A DNA stretch of 64,000 nucleotides, taken from Pontivivens sp032464575. GTDB taxonomy: Bacteria > Pseudomonadota > Alphaproteobacteria > Rhodobacterales > Rhodobacteraceae. Below the pieces are notes generated by a model, which did no database searches, had not been told where the DNA came from, and was given only the letters and a program-made list of their open reading frames with translations. Position numbers and translations under genes: made by a program. Of the stretch, positions 33,744 through 43,573 are shown piece by piece. The stretch spans positions 62,001 through 126,000 of the forward strand of contig JAWDKM010000002.1 in the NCBI GenBank assembly GCA_032464575.1, written 5' to 3'. The first letter of the stretch is position 1, and every line of letters starts with the position of its first letter.

Positions 33744-34348
33744 TTCACTGCTCCCGGTTCTTCGACCGCCTCGCTTAGAAAGTACCTGCCGGACCCGCGT
33801 CGCACCAGTTCGAAATCCTCCGCGGTGATGGTGTCTGTGTCCGCAAAGTCACCTTCGAGCTCTCCGAGCCGCGCGAGGTTCGCCCGCACCACGTCGTCGC
33901 GGCCGCTGGCCAGCGCGAAGGCCGTCTCCAGTGCGTTGCGCGCCGACGGAAACTCGCCAAGGCTCATCTGAACGACGCCCAGGTTGTTCCAAGCGACCGT
34001 CGAGTCGGGATCCGCGGCGATCGCGCGCTCCAGGTGCCGGCGGGCCCGCCACAGCCGGCCGAGCCGGGCATTGGCCTGCCCCAGCCCCAGCTCGATGGCG
34101 CCCACGTCCTTGGGATCGGCGTCGAGATAGGCGCGGCTGTAAGCCCGCAGGGCGAGGTCGAACTGCCCGCGCTCCATCAGCATGTCGCCGAAGGAGAGCG
34201 GATCCTCCACCGCATCGACATCGAAGGAGGTCGTCGGCGTCCCTTCGGGAAACGCGCGCAATTCCGGCGGCTCGCACCCGCATAGCAGCAGCGCTGCCAC
34301 GAGCGCCGCTATGCGCGGATCAGCCACCGAGTGTGGTAATGATCTCAT
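33740..34348 (-). CDS. TPR lipoprotein of the tad cluster (TadD-like, second)
   Basis: The 202-aa protein has a hydrophobic leader ending in a lipobox (ALLLCGC) and TPR repeats such as GLGQANARLGRLWRARRHLE and NNLGVVQMSLGEFPSARNAL. It overlaps the tadC 3' end by 29 bases. Two TPR lipoproteins in series are common in rhodobacterial tad loci. Confidence 0.83.
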   Translation of the reverse strand: MRSLPHSVADPRIAALVAALLLCGCEPPELRAFPEGTPTTSFDVDAVEDPLSFGDMLMERGQFDLALRAYSRAYLDADPKDVGAIELGLGQANARLGRLWRARRHLERAIAADPDSTVAWNNLGVVQMSLGEFPSARNALETAFALASGRDDVVRANLARLGELEGDFADTDTITAEDFELVRRGSGRYFLSEAVEEPGAVK

Positions 34349-35327
34349 AGACCGACGGGCCCACGAGGATGATGAGAAGCGGCGGAACGGTGAAGAGCAT
34401 CGTGCCGAGCGTCAGCTTCGTCGGCAGCACGTTCGCCTTCTCCTCCGCGCGCATCACGCGCTTGTCGCGCATCTCCGAGCCGTAGACCCGAAGCGCGGAC
34501 GCGATGGACGTACCGAAGCTCGCCGACTGGATCAGTACCGTCACGAAGCTGGACACATCCGACACGCCGCAGCGTTCGGCCATGTCGCGCAGGACGGTGA
34601 CGCGATCCTTACCGGCCCTGATCTCGTTCGCGACGATCTCGAACTCCTCGGCCAGGGTCGGATAGCCGACCCGGATCTCGGTCGCCACACGCAGGATCGC
34701 CTGGTCGAGAGACTGGCCCGCCTCGACACAGACCAGCATGAGATCGAGTGCGTCGGGGAAACCTTGCGTGATCTCCTCCTGCCGCTCCTGCAGGCGGCGG
34801 GTCACCCAGTAGTTGGGGCCCATGTAGCCGACCAGACCCGGAACGATGACGTAGATCGCCATCTTCATCGGGTCGTTCGCCTCGCCCTTGGTGATCAGGT
34901 AGAACACCAGGCCCGCGCCCAGAAGGCCGACGCCGAGGGCGACGCGCAGGAAGTAGAAGCTGGAGACGGCGGAGCGCGACCGGTAGCCCGCCCGCGTCAG
35001 CTTCAGCCGGATCGCGGAGAATTCCTTCTGGTCCTGCGGCTCCAGGTAGGGGGCCAGCGCGGCGAGGCCGGACTGCCCTTCGTGCCGCAGCTTGAGCCCG
35101 GTGGACTGGGGTACCTTCTCCGCGGCGGCATTCGGCGTCGGCGCACCGCCGCCGTCGAGCACCAGCTTGTCGATCGGATCGGCCGGGCGGCGCAGTGCGA
35201 AGGGTGCGGCCAGCGCCAGCAGCAGGAAGACGAAGGCCACCGCGGCGTAGAGCGGGCCGAGCGGCCCGAAGGCGGCTTCGAGAAAGCTGTAGATGGTATC
35301 GAGACTGGAGGTAAGCGTATCGAGCAT
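34320..35327 (-). CDS. tadC: Tad pilus inner-membrane protein TadC
   Basis: The 335-aa protein has a GspF/T2SSF domain with an N-terminal helix, a cytoplasmic region and C-terminal helices; the core includes FPDALDLMLVCVEAGQSLDQ. Together with TadB it forms the platform for the CpaF motor. It begins three bases after the tadB stop. Confidence 0.92.
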   Translation of the reverse strand: MLDTLTSSLDTIYSFLEAAFGPLGPLYAAVAFVFLLLALAAPFALRRPADPIDKLVLDGGGAPTPNAAAEKVPQSTGLKLRHEGQSGLAALAPYLEPQDQKEFSAIRLKLTRAGYRSRSAVSSFYFLRVALGVGLLGAGLVFYLITKGEANDPMKMAIYVIVPGLVGYMGPNYWVTRRLQERQEEITQGFPDALDLMLVCVEAGQSLDQAILRVATEIRVGYPTLAEEFEIVANEIRAGKDRVTVLRDMAERCGVSDVSSFVTVLIQSASFGTSIASALRVYGSEMRDKRVMRAEEKANVLPTKLTLGTMLFTVPPLLIILVGPSVYEIITTLGG

Positions 35328-35329
35328 AA

Positions 35330-36292
35330 TCAGACCTTAATGTTCACCATGGCCCGCATGTACAGAACGTTGGCCACGAGGAAGACACCGACCGCGATCA
35401 TGGCCGGCGTGAACATCGACGTGTCGGCGACATCATCGTAGTAGTTCGGCTCCACGAGCTGGATGATGATGATCGCGAGGATCGGGAACATCGACAGGAA
35501 CCAGCCGGACCAGCGCGCCTCCGCTGTGATCGCCTTCACCCGGCGGAACAGCTTGAAGCGCGAACGGATCACGGCGGCGAGGCCCGCGAGCACTTCGGCA
35601 AGGTTACCACCGGACTGCGACTGGATCGACACTGCGACGGCGAGGAAGCGCAGATCCTGCACGTTGATGCGCTCGGACATCCGCTGGAGGCTCTCGTTGA
35701 TGTCCATGCCGTAGGTCGACTCGTCGGCGATGATGCCGAACTCGGTTCCCAGCGGATCGGGCATCTCCTGCGCCACGATGGCGATGGAGGAGGAGAACGG
35801 GTGCCCGACGCGCAAGGAACGCACGATCAGTTCGACCGCGTCGGGAAGCTGCTCCTCGAACAGCTCCATCCGCTTCTTGGCCTTGTTGTTGAGCCACAGG
35901 TAGACGGCGGCGTAGCCCATCAGCGCCGACAGGCCGACCCGCAGGATCAGCGCGGCGGAGGAGAACATGGTCAGCGCCACGAACACCATGATCGCCATGA
36001 CGCCCATGACGATGACGAGGCCCGTGGGCGTAAAGGCGATGTTGGCCTGCGCCGCACGCTCGTAGAGCGGGGCCATGACCGGAATGCCGGTGTTGCGCCG
36101 GTGCTGATCGCGCTCGGCGCGCAGCGTCTCCAGCACGTCCTCGGGGTCCTCGCCCTTCTCCAGAAGGTCGAGGCGCCGGTTCACCTTGCTGTCGAGGCGG
36201 ACGGACTTGCCGAAGATGAGAAGGTAGAGACCTTCGACGCTCAGCAGGACGCCGACGAAGATCATCGCATAGATAAGCGGCTCGAAACTCAT
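35330..36292 (-). CDS. tadB: Tad pilus inner-membrane protein TadB
   Basis: The 320-aa protein has a GspF domain with LPDAVELIVRSLRVGHPFSS and QSQSGGNLAEVLAGLA. It is the partner of TadC in the platform. The frame opens at 36343, but the ATG at 36292 shares a base with the cpaF stop (TAATG), giving coupled translation. Confidence 0.92.
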   Translation of the reverse strand: MSFEPLIYAMIFVGVLLSVEGLYLLIFGKSVRLDSKVNRRLDLLEKGEDPEDVLETLRAERDQHRRNTGIPVMAPLYERAAQANIAFTPTGLVIVMGVMAIMVFVALTMFSSAALILRVGLSALMGYAAVYLWLNNKAKKRMELFEEQLPDAVELIVRSLRVGHPFSSSIAIVAQEMPDPLGTEFGIIADESTYGMDINESLQRMSERINVQDLRFLAVAVSIQSQSGGNLAEVLAGLAAVIRSRFKLFRRVKAITAEARWSGWFLSMFPILAIIIIQLVEPNYYDDVADTSMFTPAMIAVGVFLVANVLYMRAMVNIKV

Positions 36293-37734
36293 TACTCGGT
36301 CCTCGCCGGCGTGTAGATGGAGTTCGGCAACTCGAAGCCCCAATGCTTGAAACGCTCGGAAAACGTGGAGCGCAGACCGGTGGCCGTGAAGTGACCCTCG
36401 ATCTTGCCGTCCTCGTCGAGGCCGGTGCGCTTGAATTTGAAAATCTCCTGCATGGAGACGATCTCGCCCTCCATCCCCGTCAGCTCGGTGATGGAGAGCA
36501 TTCGGCGGGAGCCGTCCTGAAGGCGGCTGACCTGCACGAGGAGGTTCACGGCCGCAGCGATCTGCGTCCGCGACGCGATCATCGGCATCTCCACCCCGGT
36601 CATCGCGATCATGTTCTCCAGACGGGAGACCGCGTCGCGGGCGGAGTTCGCGTGAATCGTGGTCATCGAGCCGTCATGGCCCGTATTCATGGCCTGCAGC
36701 ATGTCGATGACCTCGTCACCGCGGGTCTCACCGACGATGATGCGGTCGGGACGCATCCGCAGCGCGTTGCGCAACAGATCGCGCTGCGTGACCTCGCCGC
36801 GGCCCTCGACGTTGGGCGGGCGGCTTTCCATCCGGCCGATATGGACCTGCTGGAGCTGGAGTTCCGCCGTATCCTCGATCGTCACGATCCGCTCGGAATT
36901 GTCGATGAAGGACGACAGCGCATTGAGCGTGGTCGTCTTGCCCGAACCCGTACCGCCCGACACGATGATGTTGAGCCGGGTGGACACGGCGGCCTGCAGG
37001 TAGGCGGCCATCTCCTCGGTGAACGCGCCGAAATTGATGAGCTCGTCGATCGATAGCTTGTCCTTGGAGAACTTCCGGATCGAGACGAGCGGGCCGTCCA
37101 CCGCACAGGGCGGGACCAGCGCATTGAAACGCGAGCCGTCGGGCAGGCGGGCGTCGACGTAAGGGTTCGACTCGTCCACGCGCCGGCCCACGGCGGAGAC
37201 GATCTTGTCGATGACGCGAAGCAGGTGCTTCTCGTCCTTGAAGACGGTGTCGGTGAGTTGCAGCTTGCCGGACCGTTCGACGAAGACCTGCCGGTGCGAG
37301 TTCACCAGGATATCGTTGACCGTCGGATCCTTGAGCAGCGGCTCCAGCGGGCCAAGGCCCGTGACCTCGTCATAGAGGTCGTTGTTGAGCTGATCGGTCT
37401 CGCCGGCGTTCAGCACGATGCCCTGGTCGCGCAGGCCCTCGCGTACGATCGAGCTAATCTCGCGCCGCAGGTCGCCCTCCCCCACCTTGTCGATCACGGC
37501 GAGGTTCAGCGTCTCGAGAAGACGCTTGTGCAGCTCCATCCGGATATCGAGAAGGCGGGACCGGCGCCGCGTCTCGCGGTCGCGCTCCGCATCGTCGGCG
37601 GGGCTGGCGGCCTTGGGCCGCGCGATCTTGGGCGGCGGCGGCGTCGCGGACGGATTGACCGGCGCCTTCTTCTCGAGCGCGGGTGCGGCTTGAGGACGGA
37701 CGGTCTGTCCGGACTTCTGGTAACGTGAGAACAT
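36292..37734 (-). CDS. cpaF: Tad pilus assembly ATPase CpaF/TadA
   Basis: The 480-aa secretion ATPase has Walker A VSGGTGSGKTTTLNALSS, the Asp box IEDTAELQL, Walker B RPDRIIVGETRGDE and the His box MNTGHDGSMTTIHANSARD. It powers pilin polymerisation. The N-terminal 80 residues are Pro/Ala-rich and basic. Confidence 0.95.
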   Translation of the reverse strand: MFSRYQKSGQTVRPQAAPALEKKAPVNPSATPPPPKIARPKAASPADDAERDRETRRRSRLLDIRMELHKRLLETLNLAVIDKVGEGDLRREISSIVREGLRDQGIVLNAGETDQLNNDLYDEVTGLGPLEPLLKDPTVNDILVNSHRQVFVERSGKLQLTDTVFKDEKHLLRVIDKIVSAVGRRVDESNPYVDARLPDGSRFNALVPPCAVDGPLVSIRKFSKDKLSIDELINFGAFTEEMAAYLQAAVSTRLNIIVSGGTGSGKTTTLNALSSFIDNSERIVTIEDTAELQLQQVHIGRMESRPPNVEGRGEVTQRDLLRNALRMRPDRIIVGETRGDEVIDMLQAMNTGHDGSMTTIHANSARDAVSRLENMIAMTGVEMPMIASRTQIAAAVNLLVQVSRLQDGSRRMLSITELTGMEGEIVSMQEIFKFKRTGLDEDGKIEGHFTATGLRSTFSERFKHWGFELPNSIYTPARTE

Positions 37735-37764
37735 GGCTTACTCCAACTCCCCCCGCGAGCGGCC

Positions 37765-38979
37765 TTAGACCCGTGCCGCCTTCTGCTGATCTGCCAGTTC
37801 GGTCAGCGAGCGTGCGACTTTTCGGATTTCCTTGCGCAACGCATTGCTTCCCGACGTCTCCGACAAGGGAGCGCCCTGATCGCAGGCGCTGGGCACCGCC
37901 TTGCCGCCGTCCGGGAGCATTACGTTGTATTCGATGCCGAGGGATTCGGCCATCCGCTTGGCCCGCGACTTGCCGCTTCCCATCCCCGATGGTGCCCGGT
38001 TGAGCACATATTGCAGCTTCTCGATCGGCAGGTCCTCCGCTTTCAGCGCACGGAGGAAGCGCAGCATGTTCTGCGCGGACCGGATGTCGATCTCCATGAC
38101 CGTGAAGTAGGTTTCCGCCTTCTCCAGCACGACGCTCGACCAGGCGACGAGGCTGCTTGGCATGTCCACGATCACGAAGTCATGGGTGGCGGCCGCGGCG
38201 TCGAGGATCTGCTGGACATCCGAACCCTCGATGATCTCGTAGGGCACGGCCTCGGGCGGGGCGGTCAACACCGACATCTTGTTCTTGTAGCTCGCCATCG
38301 CGTCGATGATGGCGGCGTTGTCGCGTCCCTCGGGCTCGGCGAGGAGCTGCATCGTCGCCTCGCGACGGGCGAGGTCGAGATAGGTCGCCACGCTGCCGAA
38401 CTGCAGGTCGAGGTCGATCAGGCACACCTTGCGGTCCACCTTGCGCGGGGCCTGCGCCATCTCCCAGGCAAGGTTGACCGCGAAGGTCGTCGCGCCCACG
38501 CCGCCGGCCACGCCGTAGACCGGCAGGATCATCCCGTTGCGCCCGCCGCCGTTGCCGCCCCCGGCCTGCGGAGCCGCGGGGCGTTCGCGCATCCGCGACA
38601 GGGTCTCGGACAGGATACCCTCGGCCATCGGATAGGGCGCGAAGTCGTCCGCCCCGCCGCGCACCAGCCGGTGCATGGTCGTGGGCGACACCTCGTCGAC
38701 CACCAGGAGCACGGCGATGCCGCGCTGCTTGCCCGCGGCGATGGCGGCCTCGAACGGCTCGAGCGCGCTCTCGTCTTCCTGCTGTACCGCGACGATCAGC
38801 ACGTCGACGATGTCGAGGTCGAGCTGATCGACCGCGTTCGGCGCCCCGTCGAGGGTCGCGGAACTCCACGCACCCGGATACTCGGCATCGAGATCCTCGA
38901 TCAGCAGATCGAACTCCTCGATGCTGCGCGCGACCGCGAGGGCCTCCACCGGGCGGGTCTCTTTCTTAAGCAATGCCAT
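37765..38979 (-). CDS. cpaE: Pilus-localisation ATPase CpaE/TadZ
   Basis: The 404-aa protein has an N-terminal receiver-like domain (about 1-135) followed by a ParA/MinD-type ATPase. The P-loop reads GVAGGVGATTFAVNLA, where the usual Lys is Ala, as in many TadZ proteins. It places the Tad machine at the pole. The switch region VIVDMPSSLVAW is intact. Confidence 0.9.
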   Translation of the reverse strand: MALLKKETRPVEALAVARSIEEFDLLIEDLDAEYPGAWSSATLDGAPNAVDQLDLDIVDVLIVAVQQEDESALEPFEAAIAAGKQRGIAVLLVVDEVSPTTMHRLVRGGADDFAPYPMAEGILSETLSRMRERPAAPQAGGGNGGGRNGMILPVYGVAGGVGATTFAVNLAWEMAQAPRKVDRKVCLIDLDLQFGSVATYLDLARREATMQLLAEPEGRDNAAIIDAMASYKNKMSVLTAPPEAVPYEIIEGSDVQQILDAAAATHDFVIVDMPSSLVAWSSVVLEKAETYFTVMEIDIRSAQNMLRFLRALKAEDLPIEKLQYVLNRAPSGMGSGKSRAKRMAESLGIEYNVMLPDGGKAVPSACDQGAPLSETSGSNALRKEIRKVARSLTELADQQKAARV

Positions 38980-38997
38980 TTCGGACGTCGTACTCGC

Positions 38998-39705
38998 TCA
39001 AATTCCCAGATCTTCGGCAACGATTGTCGCCAAGATCTGGGGAACATCAAACTGCACGCTCGTCGATCCGCCGGATCCCTGCTCGATTGTTGCAGTTGCG
39101 TTCCCATCCGCATCTTCCGTCCAGGTCGCCGTGTTGCCGCGGAAGAAGGTTAGGATGACCGGTGTGGCCTCGGGGTTCACTGCGAGCGTAATGAGCGGAA
39201 TGTAGCGCTGACCGGCATTGCCGAGCGATACGTCGGTATAGGAAATCGCGAAGTTCTCGACCTCCAGGTCGTACGCAAAGCGATCGATTTCATTATAGAG
39301 CTCCATGAAGAGCTCGACCGAGCAGCCATCGACGACGGTATCGTTTGGATCTGCGGCCGCGATAGAGGCCCCATTGCAGATCGCCACGTCAATCGCCTGA
39401 CAGGCGCCGTCCACGCAGGCCTCGCCAGGTTCGAAGCCCGGTTGCGGCGTACGCGTTACCGGGAAAGTTCCAAGACCCGTTTGCTGAATCAACTCCACTG
39501 CGACAGGAGGGCGGACCGCCGCCATCCTCGCGGCCATCTCGAGCCCTTTCTGCGCGCTCAGCGTCCAATGGTAGGCTATCGAGACCTGCAGGATAAGGAA
39601 GATGAGCATAATGAACGGCGTGAATATGATGACGAATTCGACCGTAGAGGAGCCACGTTCGTCGCCTTCGAAGCGGCGCCAGGCCGCTGCAATCGACGTT
39701 CCCAT
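38998..39705 (-). CDS. TadE-like pseudopilin
   Basis: The 235-aa protein has the TadE N-terminus RGSSTVEFVIIFTPFIMLIF after a short basic leader, then a long periplasmic domain. It is processed by the prepilin peptidase in known systems. The ATG at 39705 shares a base with the preceding stop (TGATG); a TTG one codon upstream is possible. Confidence 0.85.
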   Translation of the reverse strand: MGTSIAAAWRRFEGDERGSSTVEFVIIFTPFIMLIFLILQVSIAYHWTLSAQKGLEMAARMAAVRPPVAVELIQQTGLGTFPVTRTPQPGFEPGEACVDGACQAIDVAICNGASIAAADPNDTVVDGCSVELFMELYNEIDRFAYDLEVENFAISYTDVSLGNAGQRYIPLITLAVNPEATPVILTFFRGNTATWTEDADGNATATIEQGSGGSTSVQFDVPQILATIVAEDLGI

Positions 39706-40319
39706 CAATCTGTCCTCGGCCAGGTTTCGATTGCCGTCATCGGAATGCCTTCCGGGATATCGCGGACTACGAGATCGACGTACTCAGCCTCGTAAACTCC
39801 GCTCCGGGAAACGGAGAATTCGACGTCCTGCTCACGAAAACCGATGAAGTTGACAAATGGGAATTCTACGCCTGCCACGATAGCGACGATTGTCTCCGTC
39901 TCGTTCGGCAAGATCAGAATTGAGTCCGCTAGCCAAACACCGTTTTCATCCGTCGCCACACCCCCTGAGGCATCGTCGGAATAGAGCCCCGAACAGCCGA
40001 TCTCCGATCGCCCATCCCCAGAGCCGTCGACCAGAATGGCTCGTCCGGAGAGGCGGAGGTCGATCATCTCACGGGCCGTACAGACGAAACGAGGATCTAC
40101 CGTCAGAGTATCTTCGTTCAGCGGCGCGCGTGAAATGAAGCGCGCCGCATCGCGCGCCGCAACGTCCATCGCATTTCGAATGCGCATCGCATTTCCGTAT
40201 TGCTCGGCGAAACCGAGCACTGCCAGCAGAATCGGCAGCGTGACCACAAATTCGACGGTGATCGCCCCCCGCGCATCACCGAGAAAGGTCCGCAACCGAT
40301 CAAAGGGTGTCTTCTGCAC
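39705..40319 (-). CDS. TadE/TadF-like pseudopilin
   Basis: The body has DARGAITVEFVVTLPILLAVLG as the hydrophobic pilin-like segment, then a periplasmic part with two cysteines (FVCTARE and EIGCSGLY). The start is uncertain. The frame is open to an ATG at 40454, inside a strong hairpin region; ATG 40376 and GTG 40319 are other candidates. I prefer GTG 40319 (204 aa) because GGGGGATC lies about nine bases before it and the product then starts VQKTPFDRLRTFLGDARG. Confidence 0.75.
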   Translation of the reverse strand: MQKTPFDRLRTFLGDARGAITVEFVVTLPILLAVLGFAEQYGNAMRIRNAMDVAARDAARFISRAPLNEDTLTVDPRFVCTAREMIDLRLSGRAILVDGSGDGRSEIGCSGLYSDDASGGVATDENGVWLADSILILPNETETIVAIVAGVEFPFVNFIGFREQDVEFSVSRSGVYEAEYVDLVVRDIPEGIPMTAIETWPRTD

Positions 40320-40414
40320 CTCTTGATCCCCCACGTTTGCCACAAGCACCGGACCAGGTGCCCACCCCACAACCATAGGCGGATTTCCGCCCAGAAAACA
40401 AGCAGAACAGCAGA

Positions 40415-40445
40415 GGACTTGCCGGTAGGACTTACCGGCAAGTCC
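40415..40445 (-). terminator. Strong hairpin between OmpA-like and TadE genes
   Basis: GGACTTGCCGGTA (40415-40427) and TACCGGCAAGTCC (40433-40445) form a perfect 13-bp stem with the 5-base loop GGACT. It lies just after the OmpA-like stop. On the minus strand it is followed by a T-rich but interrupted stretch (CTCTGCTGTTCTGCTTGTTTT), so it may terminate partially and reduce transcription of the downstream assembly genes. Confidence 0.6.
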
Positions 40446-40453
40446 AAACGACA

Positions 40454-41083
40454 CTACTCACTGTCCGTTACCGACGCATCAGTTGCAACGGCACGGTTTA
40501 CATAAGCATCATAGATGTTCACTGCCCGTTTGCCGTCGAAACCACCCCCCGCGAGCTCGGCCGCGACACCGGCCACCCGGGTAACGGTACGTCGATTGAG
40601 ACGCTCGCGTTGCTGTGTGGCAACAACCGGCATGGTCTCCCCGAAGGTCGATACCGCGTCGAGGCGACCGCGATCCACGCCGCGACTCACCAGGTAGGCA
40701 ACCGCGGACTCGGCGCGCCGCAGGCCGAGGCTGAGGTTGTAGTTCTCCCCGCCGACCAGATCGGTATGTCCTTCGACCCGCAGGCGGGCCTCCGGGTGGT
40801 TGCGCAGCCAGTTGGCCTGCTGGTCGAGGATCGCGCGCGCCTCCGGGCCGAGCGTGGCGCGGTTGAAGGCGAAGTTGACCGTCGTCGGCACCTGCTGCTC
40901 GAACCGGGCGGACAGCGCGTCGAACAGCGCCCCCTCGGTGGCGTAGCCTACCTGGACAGCGTGGTTCGTGGCGACGGCCTCGCCGAACGTGGACGAGGAG
41001 GAGGTGAGGCCCACCTCGTCGTAGGAGCATGCGCCCAGGGCCGCAGCGGCGAGAACGGGCAGGCAGATCTTATTCCAGGACAT
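40454..41083 (-). CDS. OmpA-family lipoprotein of the tad cluster
   Basis: The 209-aa protein has a lipobox (LAAAALGAC) and a C-terminal OmpA peptidoglycan-binding domain, with TVNFAFNRATLGPEARAIL, RVEGHTDLVGGENYN and LGLRRAESAVAYLVSRGVD. It may anchor the secretin to peptidoglycan. It starts inside the last codons of the secretin gene. An ATG at 41482 in the same frame belongs to an antisense-like extension and is rejected. Confidence 0.87.
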   Translation of the reverse strand: MSWNKICLPVLAAAALGACSYDEVGLTSSSSTFGEAVATNHAVQVGYATEGALFDALSARFEQQVPTTVNFAFNRATLGPEARAILDQQANWLRNHPEARLRVEGHTDLVGGENYNLSLGLRRAESAVAYLVSRGVDRGRLDAVSTFGETMPVVATQQRERLNRRTVTRVAGVAAELAGGGFDGKRAVNIYDAYVNRAVATDASVTDSE

Positions 41084-42467
41084 AGCCGTAGTCCCCCTCG
41101 AAGTCCTGAGATGCAATGGACGACCCTTCGCCCGCGACACGGCCGAGCAGGAACAGCTCGCGCTCGTTCGGAATGCGGATGCGATCGGTCGGCAGGGCGA
41201 GCAGCTCGCCATCGGTCGGCGACACGAGATAGGGCGTGATGAGCACGACCAGTTCGGTCTGGCTCCGCTGGAAGTCGGCCGAGCGGAACAGCGTGCCGAG
41301 GATCGGGATATCGCCGAGGATCGGCACCTGCGCGACCGCATCGTTGAACTCGTCCTGGAGCAGGCCCGCGATGGCAAAGGTCTGGCCGTCGCGCATCTCC
41401 ACGGTCGTTTCCGCCGATCGCGTGGTGAAACCGTTGACGGTCGCACCGGCCGTCGTGACCACGACGTTGGAGTCGATCGCACTCACCTCCGTGGCGATGC
41501 TCAGATTGATAAGATCGCCGTCGATGACGATCGGCGTAAAGCCGAGCTGGACACCGAAGGGCCGGAACTCGATGGCGATACCATCCTCGTCGGAGACCGG
41601 AATCGGGACCTCACCCCCCGCCAGGAAGGATGCGCTTTCACCGGAGAGCGCAACCAGATTGGGCTCTGCCAGCGTGCGTACGAGGCCATCCGTCTCCAGC
41701 GCGTCGATTACGAGATCGATCGCGATGTCCCCTGTTCGGAACGCGACACCAAGGCCGCCGAAGGCTTCACCGGAGAATGGGAAAGTGAGGACCCCGTCAC
41801 CATCGGTGTCCGGCCCTCCGACGAGCTGCCCGGAGCCAAGAACGCCTGCAAAGTTGCCATCGGCCGCTGCAACGCCGATCCCGAAGCCGAGCTGCTGGCT
41901 CACGCTCCGGCTCATCTCCGCAAAGCGCACCTTCAGCATGACCTGCTGCGTGCCGCCCACCGTCATGAGGTTGGTAACGTTGTCGGGGGCGTATTGGCTT
42001 GCGAGCTCCATCGCCCGTGCGACCTTGCGCGCACCCGAGACGCGCCCGGACAGGACGATGCCCGCGCCCGCGGTACGGACCTCGATCGGCTCGCCCGGAA
42101 GGATATCGGCGAGACGCTCTTTGAACTCGGCGATGTCGGGGGTCACGCGGATCTCCACGTTGGTGATCAGCTGCCCGTTGATGCCGATGAGCGTGAGCGT
42201 CGTGCGCCCGGCCGCGCGGCCGAGAACGTAGAGGCTCGTCTCGTTGAGAACCGCTACGTCGGCAATGCGCGGGTTGGCGAGGCTGAGCTCGCCGACTGGC
42301 ACCGATGTCTCAACGACGATCGCACGATCAACGGTGACGGCGATATTCTCCGCCACCGCGCCGCGCACGACACTGAGGACTGTTCCCGACTGGGCCTCAG
42401 CTTCTGTTGTACCGAGGACAGCCGCGATGCAGAGCGCGCCACCTCGAATCAAATTCCCCAAGGACAT
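41070..42467 (-). CDS. cpaC: Pilus secretin CpaC/RcpA
   Basis: The 465-aa protein has a signal peptide (GALCIAAVLGTTEAEAQ), an N-terminal pilus-type N0/BON region with LVLSGRVSGARK-like repeats, and a C-terminal secretin domain ending QVPILGDIPILGTLFRSADF and ELVVLITPYLVSP. It forms the outer-membrane channel. The ATG at 42467 has GGAG about ten bases upstream; an earlier ATG at 42563 adds non-conserved residues. Confidence 0.92.
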   Translation of the reverse strand: MSLGNLIRGGALCIAAVLGTTEAEAQSGTVLSVVRGAVAENIAVTVDRAIVVETSVPVGELSLANPRIADVAVLNETSLYVLGRAAGRTTLTLIGINGQLITNVEIRVTPDIAEFKERLADILPGEPIEVRTAGAGIVLSGRVSGARKVARAMELASQYAPDNVTNLMTVGGTQQVMLKVRFAEMSRSVSQQLGFGIGVAAADGNFAGVLGSGQLVGGPDTDGDGVLTFPFSGEAFGGLGVAFRTGDIAIDLVIDALETDGLVRTLAEPNLVALSGESASFLAGGEVPIPVSDEDGIAIEFRPFGVQLGFTPIVIDGDLINLSIATEVSAIDSNVVVTTAGATVNGFTTRSAETTVEMRDGQTFAIAGLLQDEFNDAVAQVPILGDIPILGTLFRSADFQRSQTELVVLITPYLVSPTDGELLALPTDRIRIPNERELFLLGRVAGEGSSIASQDFEGDYGYVLE

Positions 42468-42624
42468 GTTGCCGAATTCTCCTGACCCACAACCTGTAGT
42501 GTTGCGCCTGTCTTGTGAGGCGTCTCGATGACGTGATCGTGCCTCATTTGCAAAAAAAGGCAAGAATCAAGAGGTTAGGAGGAGACTCTGCTATGGGATT
42601 TTAGCAACAGCCTGGAAGTTGATC

Positions 42625-43455
42625 TCAGTCTACGGTGATGACATCGGAGGATTCGGTACCCCTCCGGATCGTTACCGTGCGGCGCTCAACCGGCGCGGGA
42701 GCCTGTACCGGCTCCGGCGCCACGTAGCCCACGACGTCGTCCAGATTGATCTCCAGATCACCGGTCACGGACTCGTCGCCAAGTCCCCGCAGGCTGAGTG
42801 AAAGCGCGCCTGAGGCCTGGGCTTGCGCAAGCGTCGCCGCTTGCTCCGGCGTCGCGCGCACCGTGATCGTGCGCGCCACGATAGGACGGTTCCGGTCAGA
42901 ATCCGACGTCTGGTCGACTGCGATGAGCTCGAGGTTCTCGATGATCAGCCGAGTGACCGCTTCACCGCGAAACCGGCCCGACCAGAAAACGTCAACGCGA
43001 TCCGAGGGCTTCAGGAAGCCCGACACGCCAGATGCGACATCCACCCTGATGGTGAAAGCGCGGAAGCCTTCGCCCAGACGAGCGGCCATCCCCGCCTCCT
43101 GGCCGAACCCGGTGATTTTCATGTCTAGGATAGGCTCGCCTCGCTCGATAACCCGCAGGATCTGGCGAGCCTCACCATCATCGCCGAAAATTTCTTCGCG
43201 GGAACTGAACCACTGTTCGTTCACAGCCTGCTTTGGAAACTCAAGTATTCCTACCATGTCAGGCGTCAGAGTCGTGCCGTAGGCAAGTTGCCTCCTCGCC
43301 ACCACTACCGGCACAAACTCTTGCTGCCGCTGCTCGGCCTGAGCAGAGCGCGCCAGTGCTTCCTCATAAGCATCAAATCGCTGCTTCGCCGCTAACACCG
43401 CGAAGCCGGCCATACCAAGGCCGGCAACTAGAAAGACCAGAAACAAAAGTCGCAT
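42625..43455 (-). CDS. cpaB: Pilus assembly protein CpaB/RcpC
   Basis: The 276-aa protein has an N-terminal membrane anchor (LLFLVFLVAGLGMAGFAVLA) followed by an SAF domain (VVARRQLAYGTTLTPDMV) and the RcpC region SGFLKPSDRVDVFWSG. CpaB proteins work in the periplasm with the secretin. It lies 157 bp upstream of cpaC. Confidence 0.9.
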   Translation of the reverse strand: MRLLFLVFLVAGLGMAGFAVLAAKQRFDAYEEALARSAQAEQRQQEFVPVVVARRQLAYGTTLTPDMVGILEFPKQAVNEQWFSSREEIFGDDGEARQILRVIERGEPILDMKITGFGQEAGMAARLGEGFRAFTIRVDVASGVSGFLKPSDRVDVFWSGRFRGEAVTRLIIENLELIAVDQTSDSDRNRPIVARTITVRATPEQAATLAQAQASGALSLSLRGLGDESVTGDLEINLDDVVGYVAPEPVQAPAPVERRTVTIRRGTESSDVITVD

Positions 43456-43573
43456 AATTGCCCCCTCGTCGCAAAACTACACAGCATACGTTACAAGTGA
43501 CCCCTACATCTGCGACAGAAACTTCGAGGTCGTCTCAGCGCCACACCAGCGCCGGCATCACTTGCAGGTCACA

